Part shown: piece by piece, positions 17,494-26,725 of the stretch | How positions within the stretch are numbered: the first letter of the stretch is position 1 | Layout of the letters: each line of letters begins with the position of its first letter | Source: Agathobaculum sp. NTUH-O15-33 | GTDB taxonomy: Bacteria; Bacillota; Clostridia; Oscillospirales; Butyricicoccaceae | Direction: 5' to 3' | Length of the DNA stretch: 64,000 bases | NCBI RefSeq assembly: GCF_033193315.1 | Contig: NZ_CP136187.1 | Coordinates: 2,693,501 to 2,757,500, forward strand | Notes under the pieces: generated by a model | What the model was told of the DNA's origin: nothing | The model's database searches: none | The model's input: the letters and a program-made list of their open reading frames with translations, nothing else | Position numbers and translations under genes: made by a program

Positions 17494-17522
17494 AATATAT
17501 CACTGATATTTCTGTTTGGCAA
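17494..17522 (-). promoter_or_regulatory. Promoter of the three-barrel operon with overlapping palindrome
   Basis: TTGCCA (17517-17522) and TATATT (17494-17499) are separated by 17 nt. A perfect palindrome ATATCA-C-TGATAT occupies 17497-17509, inside the spacer and -10, a natural place for a repressor. It shares TGATAT elements with the gntR site but in a different arrangement. Confidence 0.6.
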
Positions 17523-17640
17523 CAGTTATTTTTCTTTTTCCCGCTTTTTGTAGGATTGCTGTGTTTCAGGTGCCGAAACTTGTCTATTATTACGGTATGC
17601 TCCCCCTTTCTCACTGTTTTTGTGCAGTTTTTTACAGGTA

Positions 17641-17680
17641 TAAAAAGGGCGCGAAGACCGCTTATCGCGGCTTCGCGCCC
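17641..17680 (-). terminator. Intrinsic terminator after the ylmC-like gene
   Basis: GGGCGCGAAG (17647-17656) pairs with CTTCGCGCCC (17671-17680), with further pairing inside the loop. In the minus direction it is followed by TTTTTATA. It lies directly after the stop at 17698 and ends that transcript before the barrel-operon promoter. Confidence 0.85.
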
Positions 17681-17697
17681 TGCGCTATCCATCGGTT

Positions 17698-17961
17698 TTA
17701 ATGTCTCGGCCGCGGCGGCGGGCCTTCGCGCCAGCGGACAAGGATATAATCCTCGCCCATGGTTTCGATGCAGTTCCAGGGGATCACGCAGTCTTCCCTG
17801 CTGAACATGCTGAGCAGCCCGCCGCGTCCGGGCACGACGATCGCGGTGATGCTGCCGCACGCGGGGTCAAAGATCAGGTCGCAAACCTCGCCCAGCCGCG
17901 CGCCGTCGCACAAGTTAATCACTTCGCGGCAGTGCAGCTCGGAAAACCGCATACACTCCAT
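17698..17961 (-). CDS. YlmC/YmxH-type PRC-barrel sporulation protein
   Basis: An 87-residue single PRC-barrel protein. MRFSELHCREVINLCDGARLG, the FDPACGSITAIVVPG strand and IPWNCIETMGEDYILV match the small YlmC/YmxH family found in spore-forming Firmicutes. The start MECMRF follows AAGGAG with 8 nt spacing; the second Met (17952) is an alternative. It begins 5 nt after the polysaccharide deacetylase stop and is followed by a strong terminator. No detailed function is established for the family beyond association with sporulation. Confidence 0.8.
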   Translation of the reverse strand: MECMRFSELHCREVINLCDGARLGEVCDLIFDPACGSITAIVVPGRGGLLSMFSREDCVIPWNCIETMGEDYILVRWREGPPPRPRH

Positions 17962-17966
17962 TCCGC

Positions 17967-18830
17967 TCACTCCTTTTTCAGCTTTTCCATAAAGGTATCC
18001 GTGCTCACGCCGGCCGGGCGGTTGAAGCGGCCCATTTCGTAAAGGCAATCCGGGTCCCGCGTCACGGTGTTCACCCGTTCCTCGCAGCCCAGCGTGCACT
18101 GAAAGCCCATATCCTTTAGGACCTTCTCGCTCTCGTCCGAACACGCGCCAAAGGGATAGGTATAGCAGGTCGGTTCGGGCAGTCCGGCCTCAATCAGCAG
18201 TTGCTGGGTCGCCTCGGTATCCTGCCGTAGAAAGCTGGCGTAACCCACCTGATCCTCGCCGCGGCGGCGCAAACAGCCGCGCCGCTCGCCGTATTCGTGC
18301 AAATTCCAAGAGTGGTTCTGCACCTCAAACACATCGTCCATCTCACCGAGGTGCGTCAGCTTCAGATGGGACCAATAGGCGTTTTCCTGTCCGTTCTCCG
18401 TATACAGCGCGGTCTGGCTGCCGATGATCGAAACCACCGCGCGCATGCCGCGCTCCTGCAGCAGCGGATAGGCATAGACATAGTTGTTATAATACCCATC
18501 GTCAAAGGTGATCATGACCGGCTTGTCGGGCAGCGGCGTTCCCTCCCCCACATAGGCGAGCAGATCGTTCACGGTGATGGTCTCATAGCCCTCTTTTTTC
18601 AAATAGTCCAGATCGGACGCCAGCGCATCCGGATGCAGCACATATTTGCCCTGCCGCGCGCCGTCCTTTAATATACTGTGATACATCAGGATCGGCAGGC
18701 GCACCCCATCCGCTTCTCCAAACGCCATTTGCGCGCGGCCATCCCACAGTCTGCCCGCGCCGATCAGCCCGCACAGAATAAGCACCGCGCATATCGCTTG
18801 CGTGATTACGCGCCGATAACCGAGTTCCAA
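17967..18830 (-). CDS. Membrane-anchored polysaccharide deacetylase (NodB domain)
   Basis: A 287-residue protein with an N-terminal membrane segment (VITQAICAVLILCGLIGAG) and an extracytoplasmic NodB domain. PVMITFDDGYYNNYV holds the catalytic Asp pair, and VQNHSWNLHE holds the metal His. It probably deacetylates peptidoglycan or another surface glycan. I chose the TTG at 18830 because AAGGGGG lies 7 nt upstream; ATG at 18854 has no spaced ribosome site. It overlaps the ylmC-like gene's operon and is divergent from the radical SAM gene at 18979. A role in spore or cell wall is inference. Confidence 0.85.
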   Translation of the reverse strand: MELGYRRVITQAICAVLILCGLIGAGRLWDGRAQMAFGEADGVRLPILMYHSILKDGARQGKYVLHPDALASDLDYLKKEGYETITVNDLLAYVGEGTPLPDKPVMITFDDGYYNNYVYAYPLLQERGMRAVVSIIGSQTALYTENGQENAYWSHLKLTHLGEMDDVFEVQNHSWNLHEYGERRGCLRRRGEDQVGYASFLRQDTEATQQLLIEAGLPEPTCYTYPFGACSDESEKVLKDMGFQCTLGCEERVNTVTRDPDCLYEMGRFNRPAGVSTDTFMEKLKKE

Positions 18831-18978
18831 AACAATACCCCCTTGGAAATACATCCTCTGCCAAAGAATATGCCATAGCCGCGCGGTTTTATGACTGGCT
18901 GACAAACCCCGCGCTTGTGGCAAGGCGCGTTTTCGTTTATAATGATTATAATAGGATATTGGAAAGGCGGGTGCTTCT

Positions 18979-20118
18979 ATGCCTCCGGTCAATTTGCTGG
19001 CCAAGCCCAGCTCCTCCGCGTGCAACATGCGGTGCAAGTACTGCTTTTATCACGCGATCGCCAGCGCGAGAGACACCGCGTTTGAAGGCATGCTGTCGGA
19101 CGAAGCGCTCGAGCACCTGATCCAAAGCGGTATGGCATATGCCGACGGCTTGTGTTCCTTTGCGTTTCAAGGCGGCGAACCCACGCTTGCCGGTCTGCCA
19201 TTTTATCAAAAGGCGGTCAAGCTTCAAAAAAAGTATGCAAGGCCAGGGCTTGCCGTTTCCAACGCTTTGCAGACTAACGGATTGGTGATCGACGAGGAAT
19301 GGGCGAAATTCCTGCATGACGAGCATTTTCTTGTCGGCCTTTCGCTGGACGGCCCGGCGGAAATCCACGACCGCAACCGTATCGACGCGGAGGGCAAGGG
19401 CACATGGAGCCGCGTCATGCGCGCCGCCCGGCTGCTTGCGCAGCACGGGGTGGATTATAATGTGCTTTGCGTCGTTACCGGCGGCAACGCGCGGGCGATC
19501 GAAAAAATCTACCGTTTTTATCGCAAGCAAGGCTTTCGGTACTTACAGTTTATTCCCTGCTTGGAGCCGCTCGAGCGGGAGCGCGGCAGCGAACCCTACC
19601 ATCTATCCGTCAAGGATTACGGTCATTTCCTGATCCGTATTTTTGATCTGTGGTACGCCGATCTGCTGCGCGGCGACTATGTCAGCATCCGCCATTTGGA
19701 TAACTGGCTGCTGCTCGCGCTGGGCGAAGCGCCCGAGGTATGCACCATGTGCGGCAAGTGCAGCATCCAATTCGTGGTGGAGGGCGACGGCGGCGTTTAT
19801 CCATGCGATTTCTATGTATATGACGAGTGGCGGCTGGGCACGCTGGGCGAGCGTCCGCTGGCCGAGTTCGCCGCCTGTGAAACGGCCAAGCGATTTCTCA
19901 ACGCGTCCCACCCCATTCCAGAACAGTGCCGTGCATGCCGCTGGGGCGCGCTTTGCCGCAACGGCTGCCGCCGGGACCGTGTCGCGCCGGCCGATGGCGG
20001 CGCGCCGCTAAATTTTTACTGTGACGCCATACGCGCCTTTTTCTCCGCCCGTGAAACCGAATTTATGGACGCGGCCCGCCGCGTGCTTGCCCAGCGCGCC
20101 GCGAACGCCCCGCGTTAA
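18979..20118 (+). CDS. Anaerobic sulfatase-maturating enzyme (radical SAM, SPASM)
   Basis: A 379-residue radical SAM protein. CNMRCKYC (Cys 15, 19, 22) binds the SAM cluster, and C-terminal Cys clusters (CTMCGKCS, YPCDFY, CRACRWGALCRNGC) fit the SPASM auxiliary [4Fe-4S] sites. The family oxidises the active-site Cys or Ser of sulfatases to formylglycine in the cytosol without oxygen. Two Cys-type sulfatase genes end just downstream on the opposite strand, giving the natural substrates. ATG start. The gene is convergent with the sulfatase operon and separated from it by a strong hairpin. Confidence 0.93.
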   Translation: MPPVNLLAKPSSSACNMRCKYCFYHAIASARDTAFEGMLSDEALEHLIQSGMAYADGLCSFAFQGGEPTLAGLPFYQKAVKLQKKYARPGLAVSNALQTNGLVIDEEWAKFLHDEHFLVGLSLDGPAEIHDRNRIDAEGKGTWSRVMRAARLLAQHGVDYNVLCVVTGGNARAIEKIYRFYRKQGFRYLQFIPCLEPLERERGSEPYHLSVKDYGHFLIRIFDLWYADLLRGDYVSIRHLDNWLLLALGEAPEVCTMCGKCSIQFVVEGDGGVYPCDFYVYDEWRLGTLGERPLAEFAACETAKRFLNASHPIPEQCRACRWGALCRNGCRRDRVAPADGGAPLNFYCDAIRAFFSARETEFMDAARRVLAQRAANAPR

Positions 20119-20132
20119 GCGCGCGAAAACCC

Positions 20133-20172
20133 GCAAAGCCCCGGCGGACCGTTTGGTCCGCCGGGGCTTTGC
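20133..20172. terminator. Long hairpin between convergent anSME and sulfatase genes
   Basis: An 18-bp perfect stem (starting GCAAAGCCCC) with a GTTT loop sits between the two convergent stops. T-tracts are weak on both sides (GGGTTTT on the minus strand). It probably acts as a bidirectional terminator or transcript end. Confidence 0.6.
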
Positions 20173-20204
20173 CCGAATAGAAGGAAAAAGAAGAAGAGGT
20201 AAGC

Positions 20205-21729
20205 TTAACAGGGCAAGAAACCTTCGGCCCACGTTTTTTGCGCGGGCGGATAGTGGTCGACCATGTATTGCAGGCGCTGCCGCGCCTCGTCGACCGGCGC
20301 GCGGTACGCGGGGTCCGCGATACGGTTTTTCGTTTCGTCCGGGTCGAGCAGCAGATCGTAAAACTCTTCGGCAGGCGCTTCGCCCAGCCGGTAACCCAGA
20401 TACTTGATATATTTGCTTCCATGGGTGGTAATACATTGCCACGCGTTTGAGCGGCCGCGCCCGCCTCGGCTGCGCATCACCGCTTCCAGCCGTCACGCCG
20501 GGCGCGCGTTCCTCGGTAAAATCACATTCGGAAAAAGCAAACGCGCGCACCGCGTCCGTTTCACCGCGCAAAACCGGCAGCAGCGAGCGGCTCGGGATGA
20601 TATCGTTATAGGCGGGCCAGCTCCGGCTGAGCGCCTGCGCGGGCGCAAGGCCCGCGTAGTCGAGCATCGTCGCCGCGAGATCGCTCAGCTCCACCGGCGC
20701 TGTGTTCTCGCCGATCGGCGCCGCGCCCGGCAAGCGGATCGCCAGCGGGACATTCAGCGCTTGCCTCCACGGCACGCCCTTTTGCAGCATGAAGTGGTCG
20801 CCCAGCATATCGCCGTGGTCCGAGGTAAACAGGAGGAGCGTATCCTCCAGCATATCCCGCTCCTCCAATATGGAAAGCAGCATACCGATCTGATCGTCGA
20901 TCAGCCGGAGCATCGCCCGCGCCGCGCGGCGCTGTCTCCACAGCGCTTCCTTCTGCGCGCCGGTCAGCGACTGCCCATCGGGCAGAAGAAAATCGTCCAC
21001 CCGCTGCATGGGAAATAGGTCGAGGTACCGCTGCGGCGCTTCGTAGGGCTTATGCGGCCCGCAAAAGGACACTTTCATAAAAAACGGTTTGGCTGGGTCG
21101 TGCTCGCGCAGCCGCTCGGCCGCGACGCGGCCGGTCACCACGTCCACATAATCCGCTTCCTCAAACGCCCAAGGCAGCGCCTTGTCGTAATTGTGGTCGG
21201 CGGTATCGCCGTTGGCGCCGCCGCACGCGGTCATAAAATCGCGCACCGCGTCCAATAAGCCCCTATCATCCAAGTATTTGGCATAGTGGTCATAGCATTT
21301 ATCCAGCTGCTGCTTGCCGCCCGTTTCCCATACGAAGTCATACCCGTACGCCTTCATCTGTTCCCGCATCGCATAAAGCGGCATGCCCATGCCGCGCGGC
21401 GTGTTCCACGGGTGCGTTTGCGTATAGTGGAATTTTCCGATCCCATACGTCACATAGCCCGCCTTTTGCAGCGCCTGCATCACCGTGGGGATCTGGGGGA
21501 ACAGATCGCCCGACATGGTCAGCGTGCCGATCTGACGGCTGTACCGCCCGGTAATCAGCGAAGTGCGCGCGGGCGTGCAGATCGGGTTTACCGTCTGGCA
21601 GCCGGAGAACCAGCCGCCCTCGCGCGCAATCCGGCCGAGGTTCGGCATGACCGCTTTGCCGCCCGGCGCATAACCGACGTAGTCCGCGCGCTGCTGGTCG
21701 GTCATCAGCAGCAAAATGTTTTTCGGCAT
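20205..21729 (-). CDS. Cys-type sulfatase, cytosolic, one-base frameshift near the C-terminus
   Basis: About 507 residues of the S1 sulfatase family. Metal site N-terminus LLLMTDQQRADYVGY, formylglycine motif CTPAR with Cys51, and LFTSDHGDMLGDH. Cys-type sulfatases need the anSME encoded nearby. There is no signal peptide, so the substrate must be imported. As written the frame fails at PGVTAG; deleting one base near 20485-20487 (motif GCTTCCAGC on the plus strand) restores VTAEAVMRSRGG and the proper tail YDLLLDPDETKNR ending at 20205. The unshifted frame continues to 20008 but reads Arg-rich nonsense. It lies 2 nt after the second sulfatase. Confidence 0.82.
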
Positions 21730-21731
21730 CG

Positions 21732-23261
21732 TTACAACCCCAGCCGTTCATATTGTTCGGGCGGCGCGTCGTGAGCGGCCAGACAGGCGCGCAGCTTTTG
21801 CGCCATTTCAGCCTCCAGCGCCGCGTCCTTGACGGGACGTTCCTGCGCATAATCCGCTTCGATATCGAACAATAGCGTTTGCTCATTATACGGCGAGCGG
21901 CCGACAAATTCCTGCGAAGCGTTGCCCCAATGGATGATATCCGCCGGGAAACGGTAGACCGGGTAATCCGTCCATGATAAGAAACGCCCCATTTCGATCC
22001 TGCCGTAATCCGCAACCTGAACCGCGTCGTTCGCGCCGTAGGTCTGCCGCAGCACGGTCGGCATGGCGGTGTATACGTATAGGGGCTGATTTTGCTTATC
22101 CTTTGCGGCGCGGAAATAGGTATATTTTCCGTCCGTCCACGCGACCTGCTTGCCGAAATAGCCGTACAGCGCGCCGTCCCGCACGGCTTCGGCCTGTCGA
22201 CGCAGCAGCGGCAGCAAGCTGCGGCCATGCAGCGGGTATTGCAGCGTCTGCTCTGAAATGCCGAAGTACTCCATCACCGTGGGCATCACGTCGATATTTT
22301 GCGTCACCGCGCCGCACCGGCCGGGCGACACGCCCGGCGCCGCGATCAGCAGCGGGATGTGAAACACCTCGTTATAGGGCGCCATATAGTTTTTGGCCAT
22401 GAAGCCGTGCTCGCCCAAATGATAGCCGTGATCGGTTGTCAGCACGACCATGGTGTCCTTCCACAGATCGTGCCGGTCGAGCACGTCGAGGATCTCACCG
22501 AGGTGCCGGTCGGTCATCGTGGTCAGCGCCTTGCAGCGGCGGCGCAAATGCGCGGTCTCCTCCGGCGTGAACTCATTGGGTGCATAGGAGGGGTGCGTGT
22601 AGTCCGGCCCATCATAGTCCCCCGCCTTCTCGTACAGATCCAGATAATATTTCGGGCAATCGTATGGCTCGTGCGGGTCGAACGCTTCTACCCATAGGAA
22701 AAAGTTATCCGCCCCATGGTTGTCCTCCAGCCATTCGGCGGCGTGCCACATGGTTTTAACGCTCGGATAATCATACTCGGTGCGGAAACGGGAGCGGTTT
22801 TCGCGTTCCGCCTCCGACCACGTGCCCTTGAAACCCGCGGGCGGCGTATCCGGCCGGATGCCGCTTTCACACGGGCGCGTCCAAACAGGGTCGCCCTCCT
22901 GCCCGCGGTTGACCTCCCACGCGGTAAAGCCCTTGGTATAGTTCTCGCCGCCGGGAATGACGTAATGCGCGTGGTCGGAAAACATTTGGGTGTGTATGTT
23001 CTTTTCCGCGCTCAGCACGCTTTGCAGCGACTGATCGAACGGCTCCATTGCGCCCCAAGGCTTTTCCAGAAAATTCAGCCGCCCTGTCATGATGTCGCGG
23101 CGGGCGGGCATGCAAGGCGCGGAGCCGCACCAGTGGCTGTCAAACACGACCGACCGGCGGGCCAGCCGGTCGATATTGGGCGTCATGGCCGGATCGTCCC
23201 CGCCGTAGGCCGAAAGCATGCGGCGGTTGAGCGTATCGCAGAGAATAAAGATCGTTTTCAC
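21732..23261 (-). CDS. Cys-type sulfatase, cytosolic
   Basis: A 509-residue S1 sulfatase. FILCDTLNRRMLSAYGGDD begins the metal site, GSAPCMPARRDIMTG holds the formylglycine Cys50, and VLTTDHGYHLGEHG matches the second metal region. No signal peptide is visible. GTG start with AAAGGAGG. It follows the ABC ATPase gene by 16 nt, so import and desulfation are co-transcribed. It is only distantly similar to the next sulfatase, suggesting two different sulfate-ester substrates or positions. Confidence 0.9.
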   Translation of the reverse strand: MKTIFILCDTLNRRMLSAYGGDDPAMTPNIDRLARRSVVFDSHWCGSAPCMPARRDIMTGRLNFLEKPWGAMEPFDQSLQSVLSAEKNIHTQMFSDHAHYVIPGGENYTKGFTAWEVNRGQEGDPVWTRPCESGIRPDTPPAGFKGTWSEAERENRSRFRTEYDYPSVKTMWHAAEWLEDNHGADNFFLWVEAFDPHEPYDCPKYYLDLYEKAGDYDGPDYTHPSYAPNEFTPEETAHLRRRCKALTTMTDRHLGEILDVLDRHDLWKDTMVVLTTDHGYHLGEHGFMAKNYMAPYNEVFHIPLLIAAPGVSPGRCGAVTQNIDVMPTVMEYFGISEQTLQYPLHGRSLLPLLRRQAEAVRDGALYGYFGKQVAWTDGKYTYFRAAKDKQNQPLYVYTAMPTVLRQTYGANDAVQVADYGRIEMGRFLSWTDYPVYRFPADIIHWGNASQEFVGRSPYNEQTLLFDIEADYAQERPVKDAALEAEMAQKLRACLAAHDAPPEQYERLGL

Positions 23262-23277
23262 GCGGCTTCCTCCTTTG

Positions 23278-24028
23278 TTACCACCATTTGATCAGATCGG
23301 TCACATGTTCGCGCAGCTCGACAAAGTCCTGCGCCATCACGTCGCGCGGCAGAGGCAGCGGATTTTGTATCACGGTCTTGATCGAGGTCGGCTTATTGGT
23401 CAGCACCATGATATTCTGGCCAAGGTAAACGGCTTCCTCAATATTATGCGTGATAAACAAAACCGTCGTCCCCGTGCGCTCCCACAGTTTTAAAAGCTCG
23501 TCCTCCAAACGGAACCGCAGGTCGATATCCAGCTGGCCGTACGGCTCGTCCATCAGGAGCAGCTCGGGGCGCGTGGCAAAGGCGCGCGCGATCACCACGC
23601 GCTGCAGCATGGAGACCGAGATTTGACCCGGATAGTAGTCCTGAAATTTGGTCAGGCCGACGATGTCGAGCATCTCCATCGCGCTCTCCTCGGCTTCCTT
23701 TGCGGGCACCTTCTTGATTTTCAGCCCCCACATGACGTTCTCCTTGACCGTCAGCCAAGGATAGGCCGAATACTCTTGGAATATGTACGAAATATTCTGC
23801 GTTTTGGGATCGACCGGAATGCCGTTCACCAGAATCTCACCGGCGGTCGGCACATACAGCTTGGTTAGGGTGTTTAAAAAGGTGGTCTTGCCGCAGCCCG
23901 TCGGGCCGACGATACACAGAAACTCGCCCTCCCGCACCTCAAAATTCAGGTTGTCCAGCACAAGGAGGTCGCCGAATTTCTTGGTCAGGCCGATCACCTT
24001 GACCTTTGCTTCTTTTTTTCTCTTGCAT
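23278..24028 (-). CDS. ABC transporter ATP-binding protein (nitrate/sulfonate/taurine type), one-base frameshift near the start
   Basis: About 249 residues with Walker A GPTGCGKTT, Q-loop FQEYSAYPW, an unusual signature region PGQISVSMLQRVVIARA and Walker B LLLMDEPYGQLD. An ATG at 24028 with AGGAGGGG is out of frame with the rest by one base; shortening the A7 run (24013-24019) gives MQEKKEAKVKVIGLTKKFG. Without this, no good start exists. The normal ABC signature LSGG reads ISVS, so this subunit may be asymmetric with its partner at 24044-24802. It belongs to the SsuB/TauB-like family. Confidence 0.82.
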
Positions 24029-24043
24029 TTCGTCCCCTCCTTC

Positions 24044-24802
24044 TTACAGCGTATGGTCGACCACGTCGTTAATCTCACGCCGCAGGCGCAAAAACGCCGG
24101 GTCGGTATAGCTGCGCGGACGCGGCAGGTCGATCTCATACGCCGCCTTCACGCCGGTCGGGCAGTTGCGCAGCACCAGAATACGGTCGGCCAGATAAACT
24201 GCCTCTTCAATATTATTCGTCACAAAGATGACCGTGCGCTTTTCCTGCTGCCAAATGCGGGTCAGCTCCTCTTGCATCAGGTAGCGCGTTTGCGCGTCCA
24301 GATGGCCGAAGGGCTCGTCCATCAGCATCACAAGCGGCTCGTTGCAATAAGCGCGCGCGATGCCGACACGCTGCTTCATGCCGCCGGACAGCTTGATCGG
24401 ATAAGCGTTTTCAAAGCCCTGCAAGCCGACCAGATCGATATAGTGCTGCGCGCGGCGGCGGCGCTCCTCCTTGCGCACGCCGCGCATACGCGGGCCGTAT
24501 TCCACATTGCCCATGACCTTGAGCCATGGAAACAGCGCCGTTGTTTGAAATACCATGCCGCGTTCCGGGCCGGGCTTTGTCACCTTTTCGCCGTTTACCG
24601 TAATCTGCCCCTCCGTCACCTGTTCAAAACCGGCGATGGTGTTCAGAATGGTCGACTTGCCGCACTGTCCGGGTCCGAACAGCACGAGAAATTCGTTTTC
24701 ACGCACCTGAATATCCAGATCTTCGATGACCTTGAATACGCCTTCCGGCGTGTCAAACTGCTTGCTCACATGGTCGCAGTGGATCAAAATGTTCTGTTCC
24801 AT
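24044..24802 (-). CDS. ABC transporter ATP-binding protein (nitrate/sulfonate/taurine type)
   Basis: A 252-residue ATPase. Walker A GPGQCGKST, Q-loop FQTTALFPW, signature KLSGGMKQRVGIARA and Walker B LVMLMDEPFGHLD are complete. The SsuB/TauB/NrtD group energises import of sulfonates, sulfate esters, nitrate or thiamine precursors. The gene starts one base after the permease stop. Together with the second ATPase it probably forms a heterodimer, one with a canonical signature and one degenerate. Confidence 0.92.
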   Translation of the reverse strand: MEQNILIHCDHVSKQFDTPEGVFKVIEDLDIQVRENEFLVLFGPGQCGKSTILNTIAGFEQVTEGQITVNGEKVTKPGPERGMVFQTTALFPWLKVMGNVEYGPRMRGVRKEERRRRAQHYIDLVGLQGFENAYPIKLSGGMKQRVGIARAYCNEPLVMLMDEPFGHLDAQTRYLMQEELTRIWQQEKRTVIFVTNNIEEAVYLADRILVLRNCPTGVKAAYEIDLPRPRSYTDPAFLRLRREINDVVDHTL

Positions 24803-25588
24803 TTACTGTCCCCTCTCATTCCAGGCGCAAAGCCGGGCTTCCAGCTGCCGCATGATCGATACCAGCACCAGACCGGTCAGCGCGATGGCCACGATGCCGA
24901 CCAGCACCTGCGGCATGTTGCTGGTCTCCTGTCCGCTGATGATGAGCCAGCCCACGCCTTCCGAGGAGCGGATCATTTCAGCCGCGACGATGGTGGCCCA
25001 GCTGCTGCCGATGGCCACTTGAAGACCGGCGAAAATATACGGCACGGTGGAGGGCATGACGATCGTGGTGAACAGCTGCCGGTCCTTTGCGCCCAGCATC
25101 TTGGCCGCGCGCACGATGGTTTCATCGACCGAGCGCACGCCCGAATAAGTATTAATGGTAATGGTCGGAAAGCAGGCCAGAAAGATCAGAAAATACTTGC
25201 TCATCTCCGCGAAGCCGAACCACGCGATCGACAGCGGGATCCACGCGATCGGCGGGATGGGCCGTATCAGCTCGATATAGGGCTTTACGATCGCTTCGAG
25301 CGGCTTGTACCAGCCCATAATAACGCCCAGAAGGATTCCCGCCGCGCAGGCCACCAGATACGGCAGCAGCATGCGGCGCAGGCTGGTCAGAATATGAAAG
25401 ACCATGGTCTTGGTACCGATCGGCTCGACAAAGGAGGCGAAAAACTTTTGCAGCACCGTCACCGGGTCGGGCAGTATCTTGCCCAGCTCGGTGCCGTTCG
25501 TCGCCAAGAACCAAATCAGGCCGAACAGCAGCAGGCCGCCCGCGCCATAGGCTACCTTGCGGCCGTTTTTATTCCAGAATGCCGTCAT
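24803..25588 (-). CDS. ABC transporter permease (SsuC/TauC type)
   Basis: A 261-residue membrane protein of the binding-protein-dependent permease family, about six transmembrane segments, with an EAA-like loop (ETIVRAAKMLGAKDRQLFTTIVMPSTVPYIF, residues about 148-178, gives the conserved coupling helix). It lies 1 nt after the other permease gene. The paired permeases and paired ATPases suggest a heteromeric transporter. In this locus the likely cargo is an organosulfate. Confidence 0.9.
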   Translation of the reverse strand: MTAFWNKNGRKVAYGAGGLLLFGLIWFLATNGTELGKILPDPVTVLQKFFASFVEPIGTKTMVFHILTSLRRMLLPYLVACAAGILLGVIMGWYKPLEAIVKPYIELIRPIPPIAWIPLSIAWFGFAEMSKYFLIFLACFPTITINTYSGVRSVDETIVRAAKMLGAKDRQLFTTIVMPSTVPYIFAGLQVAIGSSWATIVAAEMIRSSEGVGWLIISGQETSNMPQVLVGIVAIALTGLVLVSIMRQLEARLCAWNERGQ

Positions 25589-25589
25589 A

Positions 25590-26378
25590 TCAGTATTTTC
25601 CTCCCTTCAGCACGCGCTTTTCGATCAACGTGATCACGCCGGTCAGCGCCGCGCCGGTCAGGCCGATCACAATCATGCCGACGATCACGATATCCAGCCG
25701 GTAAATGCCGCGCGCCTGCTGGATCATATAACCGATGCCCTTGGTCGAAGCGAGCAGCTCCGCCGCGACCAGCGTCGTCCAAGCCGAGCCGAGGGCGATC
25801 TTGCAGCCGGTCATGATCATGGGCAGCGCCGATGGTATGGCGATCTGTGTCAGCAGCTCCCAGTTGGACGCGCCGAAGGTCTGGCCGACCCACAGGTGCA
25901 CCTCCTTGGTCTGCTTGATGCCGGAATAGCTGTTGATGACCGTGGCGACCATGGCGGAGATAAAAATAACCAGCGCCTTGCTCAGCAGGCCGATGCCGGC
26001 GAGCGATACCATGACAGGGATCCAAGCGACGCCCGGCACCGTCCGGACCAGATCGAACACCGGCCGCACCGTCATTTCAATGCGGGGATACCACGCCATG
26101 ATAATGCCGAGCGGAATGCCGAGGATCACGCCCAGCCCATAGCCCGACAGCGCTACCTTCAGGCTGGACAGCAGGTGCACGAACAGGGTGCCGCCCTCCG
26201 GGTTGGGATCGTACAGTTTTTTGATAAAGGTGCGGACGATGGTGTCCGGCGAAGGCAGGATGTTCGATCTGACCAGTCCCAATCCGGCCGTGACCAGCCA
26301 CCACGCAAAGATACCCGCCGCAATGGAAAGAATGCTGAGCAGCAGATACCGATTGTTTTTCCACTTTCCGGTTTTCAT
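25590..26378 (-). CDS. ABC transporter permease (SsuC/TauC type)
   Basis: A 262-residue permease, paralogous to the downstream one, with conserved coupling region VGQTFGASNWELLTQIAIPSALPM. The start MKTGKWKNN has GGAGGAAAAG upstream; an extra in-frame Met 18 nt earlier is less well placed. A 347-nt gap filled by an inverted-repeat element separates it from the binding-protein gene upstream. It is the first permease of the importer. Confidence 0.9.
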   Translation of the reverse strand: MKTGKWKNNRYLLLSILSIAAGIFAWWLVTAGLGLVRSNILPSPDTIVRTFIKKLYDPNPEGGTLFVHLLSSLKVALSGYGLGVILGIPLGIIMAWYPRIEMTVRPVFDLVRTVPGVAWIPVMVSLAGIGLLSKALVIFISAMVATVINSYSGIKQTKEVHLWVGQTFGASNWELLTQIAIPSALPMIMTGCKIALGSAWTTLVAAELLASTKGIGYMIQQARGIYRLDIVIVGMIVIGLTGAALTGVITLIEKRVLKGGKY

Positions 26379-26428
26379 ACTTTTCCTCCGTTTCAAGCTT
26401 TGCCTGCCGGTATGACAGAATGATAAAA

Positions 26429-26689
26429 GGGGCCCATTTTCATGGGCCCCCTCAGGCTGTCAAAAAATTATTTTTGACAGCCTGTCGATCGAAACACAGC
26501 CCCATTTCGATCGAATATTCCGGCTTCTGCGCGCGCCTTGCAGGCACACTTGAAGTCGGCTTGTATAAAAACTGAGATACATGCTCCCAGTTTTTATGGA
26601 TTTTGCCGATGCTGTCAAAATCCTATTTTATGCGCGCTGCGGCGCGAGGGGTTTTTTGACAGTCTGAGGGGCCCATTTTCATGGGCCCC
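26429..26689. repeat. 261-bp element with long terminal inverted repeats (MITE-like)
   Basis: The ends are near-perfect inverted repeats of about 38 bp (26429-26466 and 26652-26689; one mismatch plus an inverted loop). Each end is itself a hairpin with stem GGGGCCCA/TGGGCCCC, and each is followed outward by a T-rich run (TTTTAT on the minus side, ATTTTTT on the plus side), so it can terminate transcription in both directions. The inside is also structured: CGATCGAAA with TTTCGATCG, and ATAAAAACTG with CAGTTTTTAT. No open reading frame of note. It lies between the binding-protein gene and its permeases. Confidence 0.7.
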
Positions 26690-26725
26690 ATTTTTTGCCG
26701 TAAGCCCGGGGCAAATGGATTCTAT

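Noticed and set aside
23783..25633. A 616-codon plus-strand open frame antisense to the ABC importer genes
   Set aside because: It is a shadow: the minus strand carries ABC ATPases and a permease with complete motifs. The antisense translation is His/Arg/Gln-rich without domains, as in other long antisense frames here (12088-13716, 32624-34222, 9983-11116).
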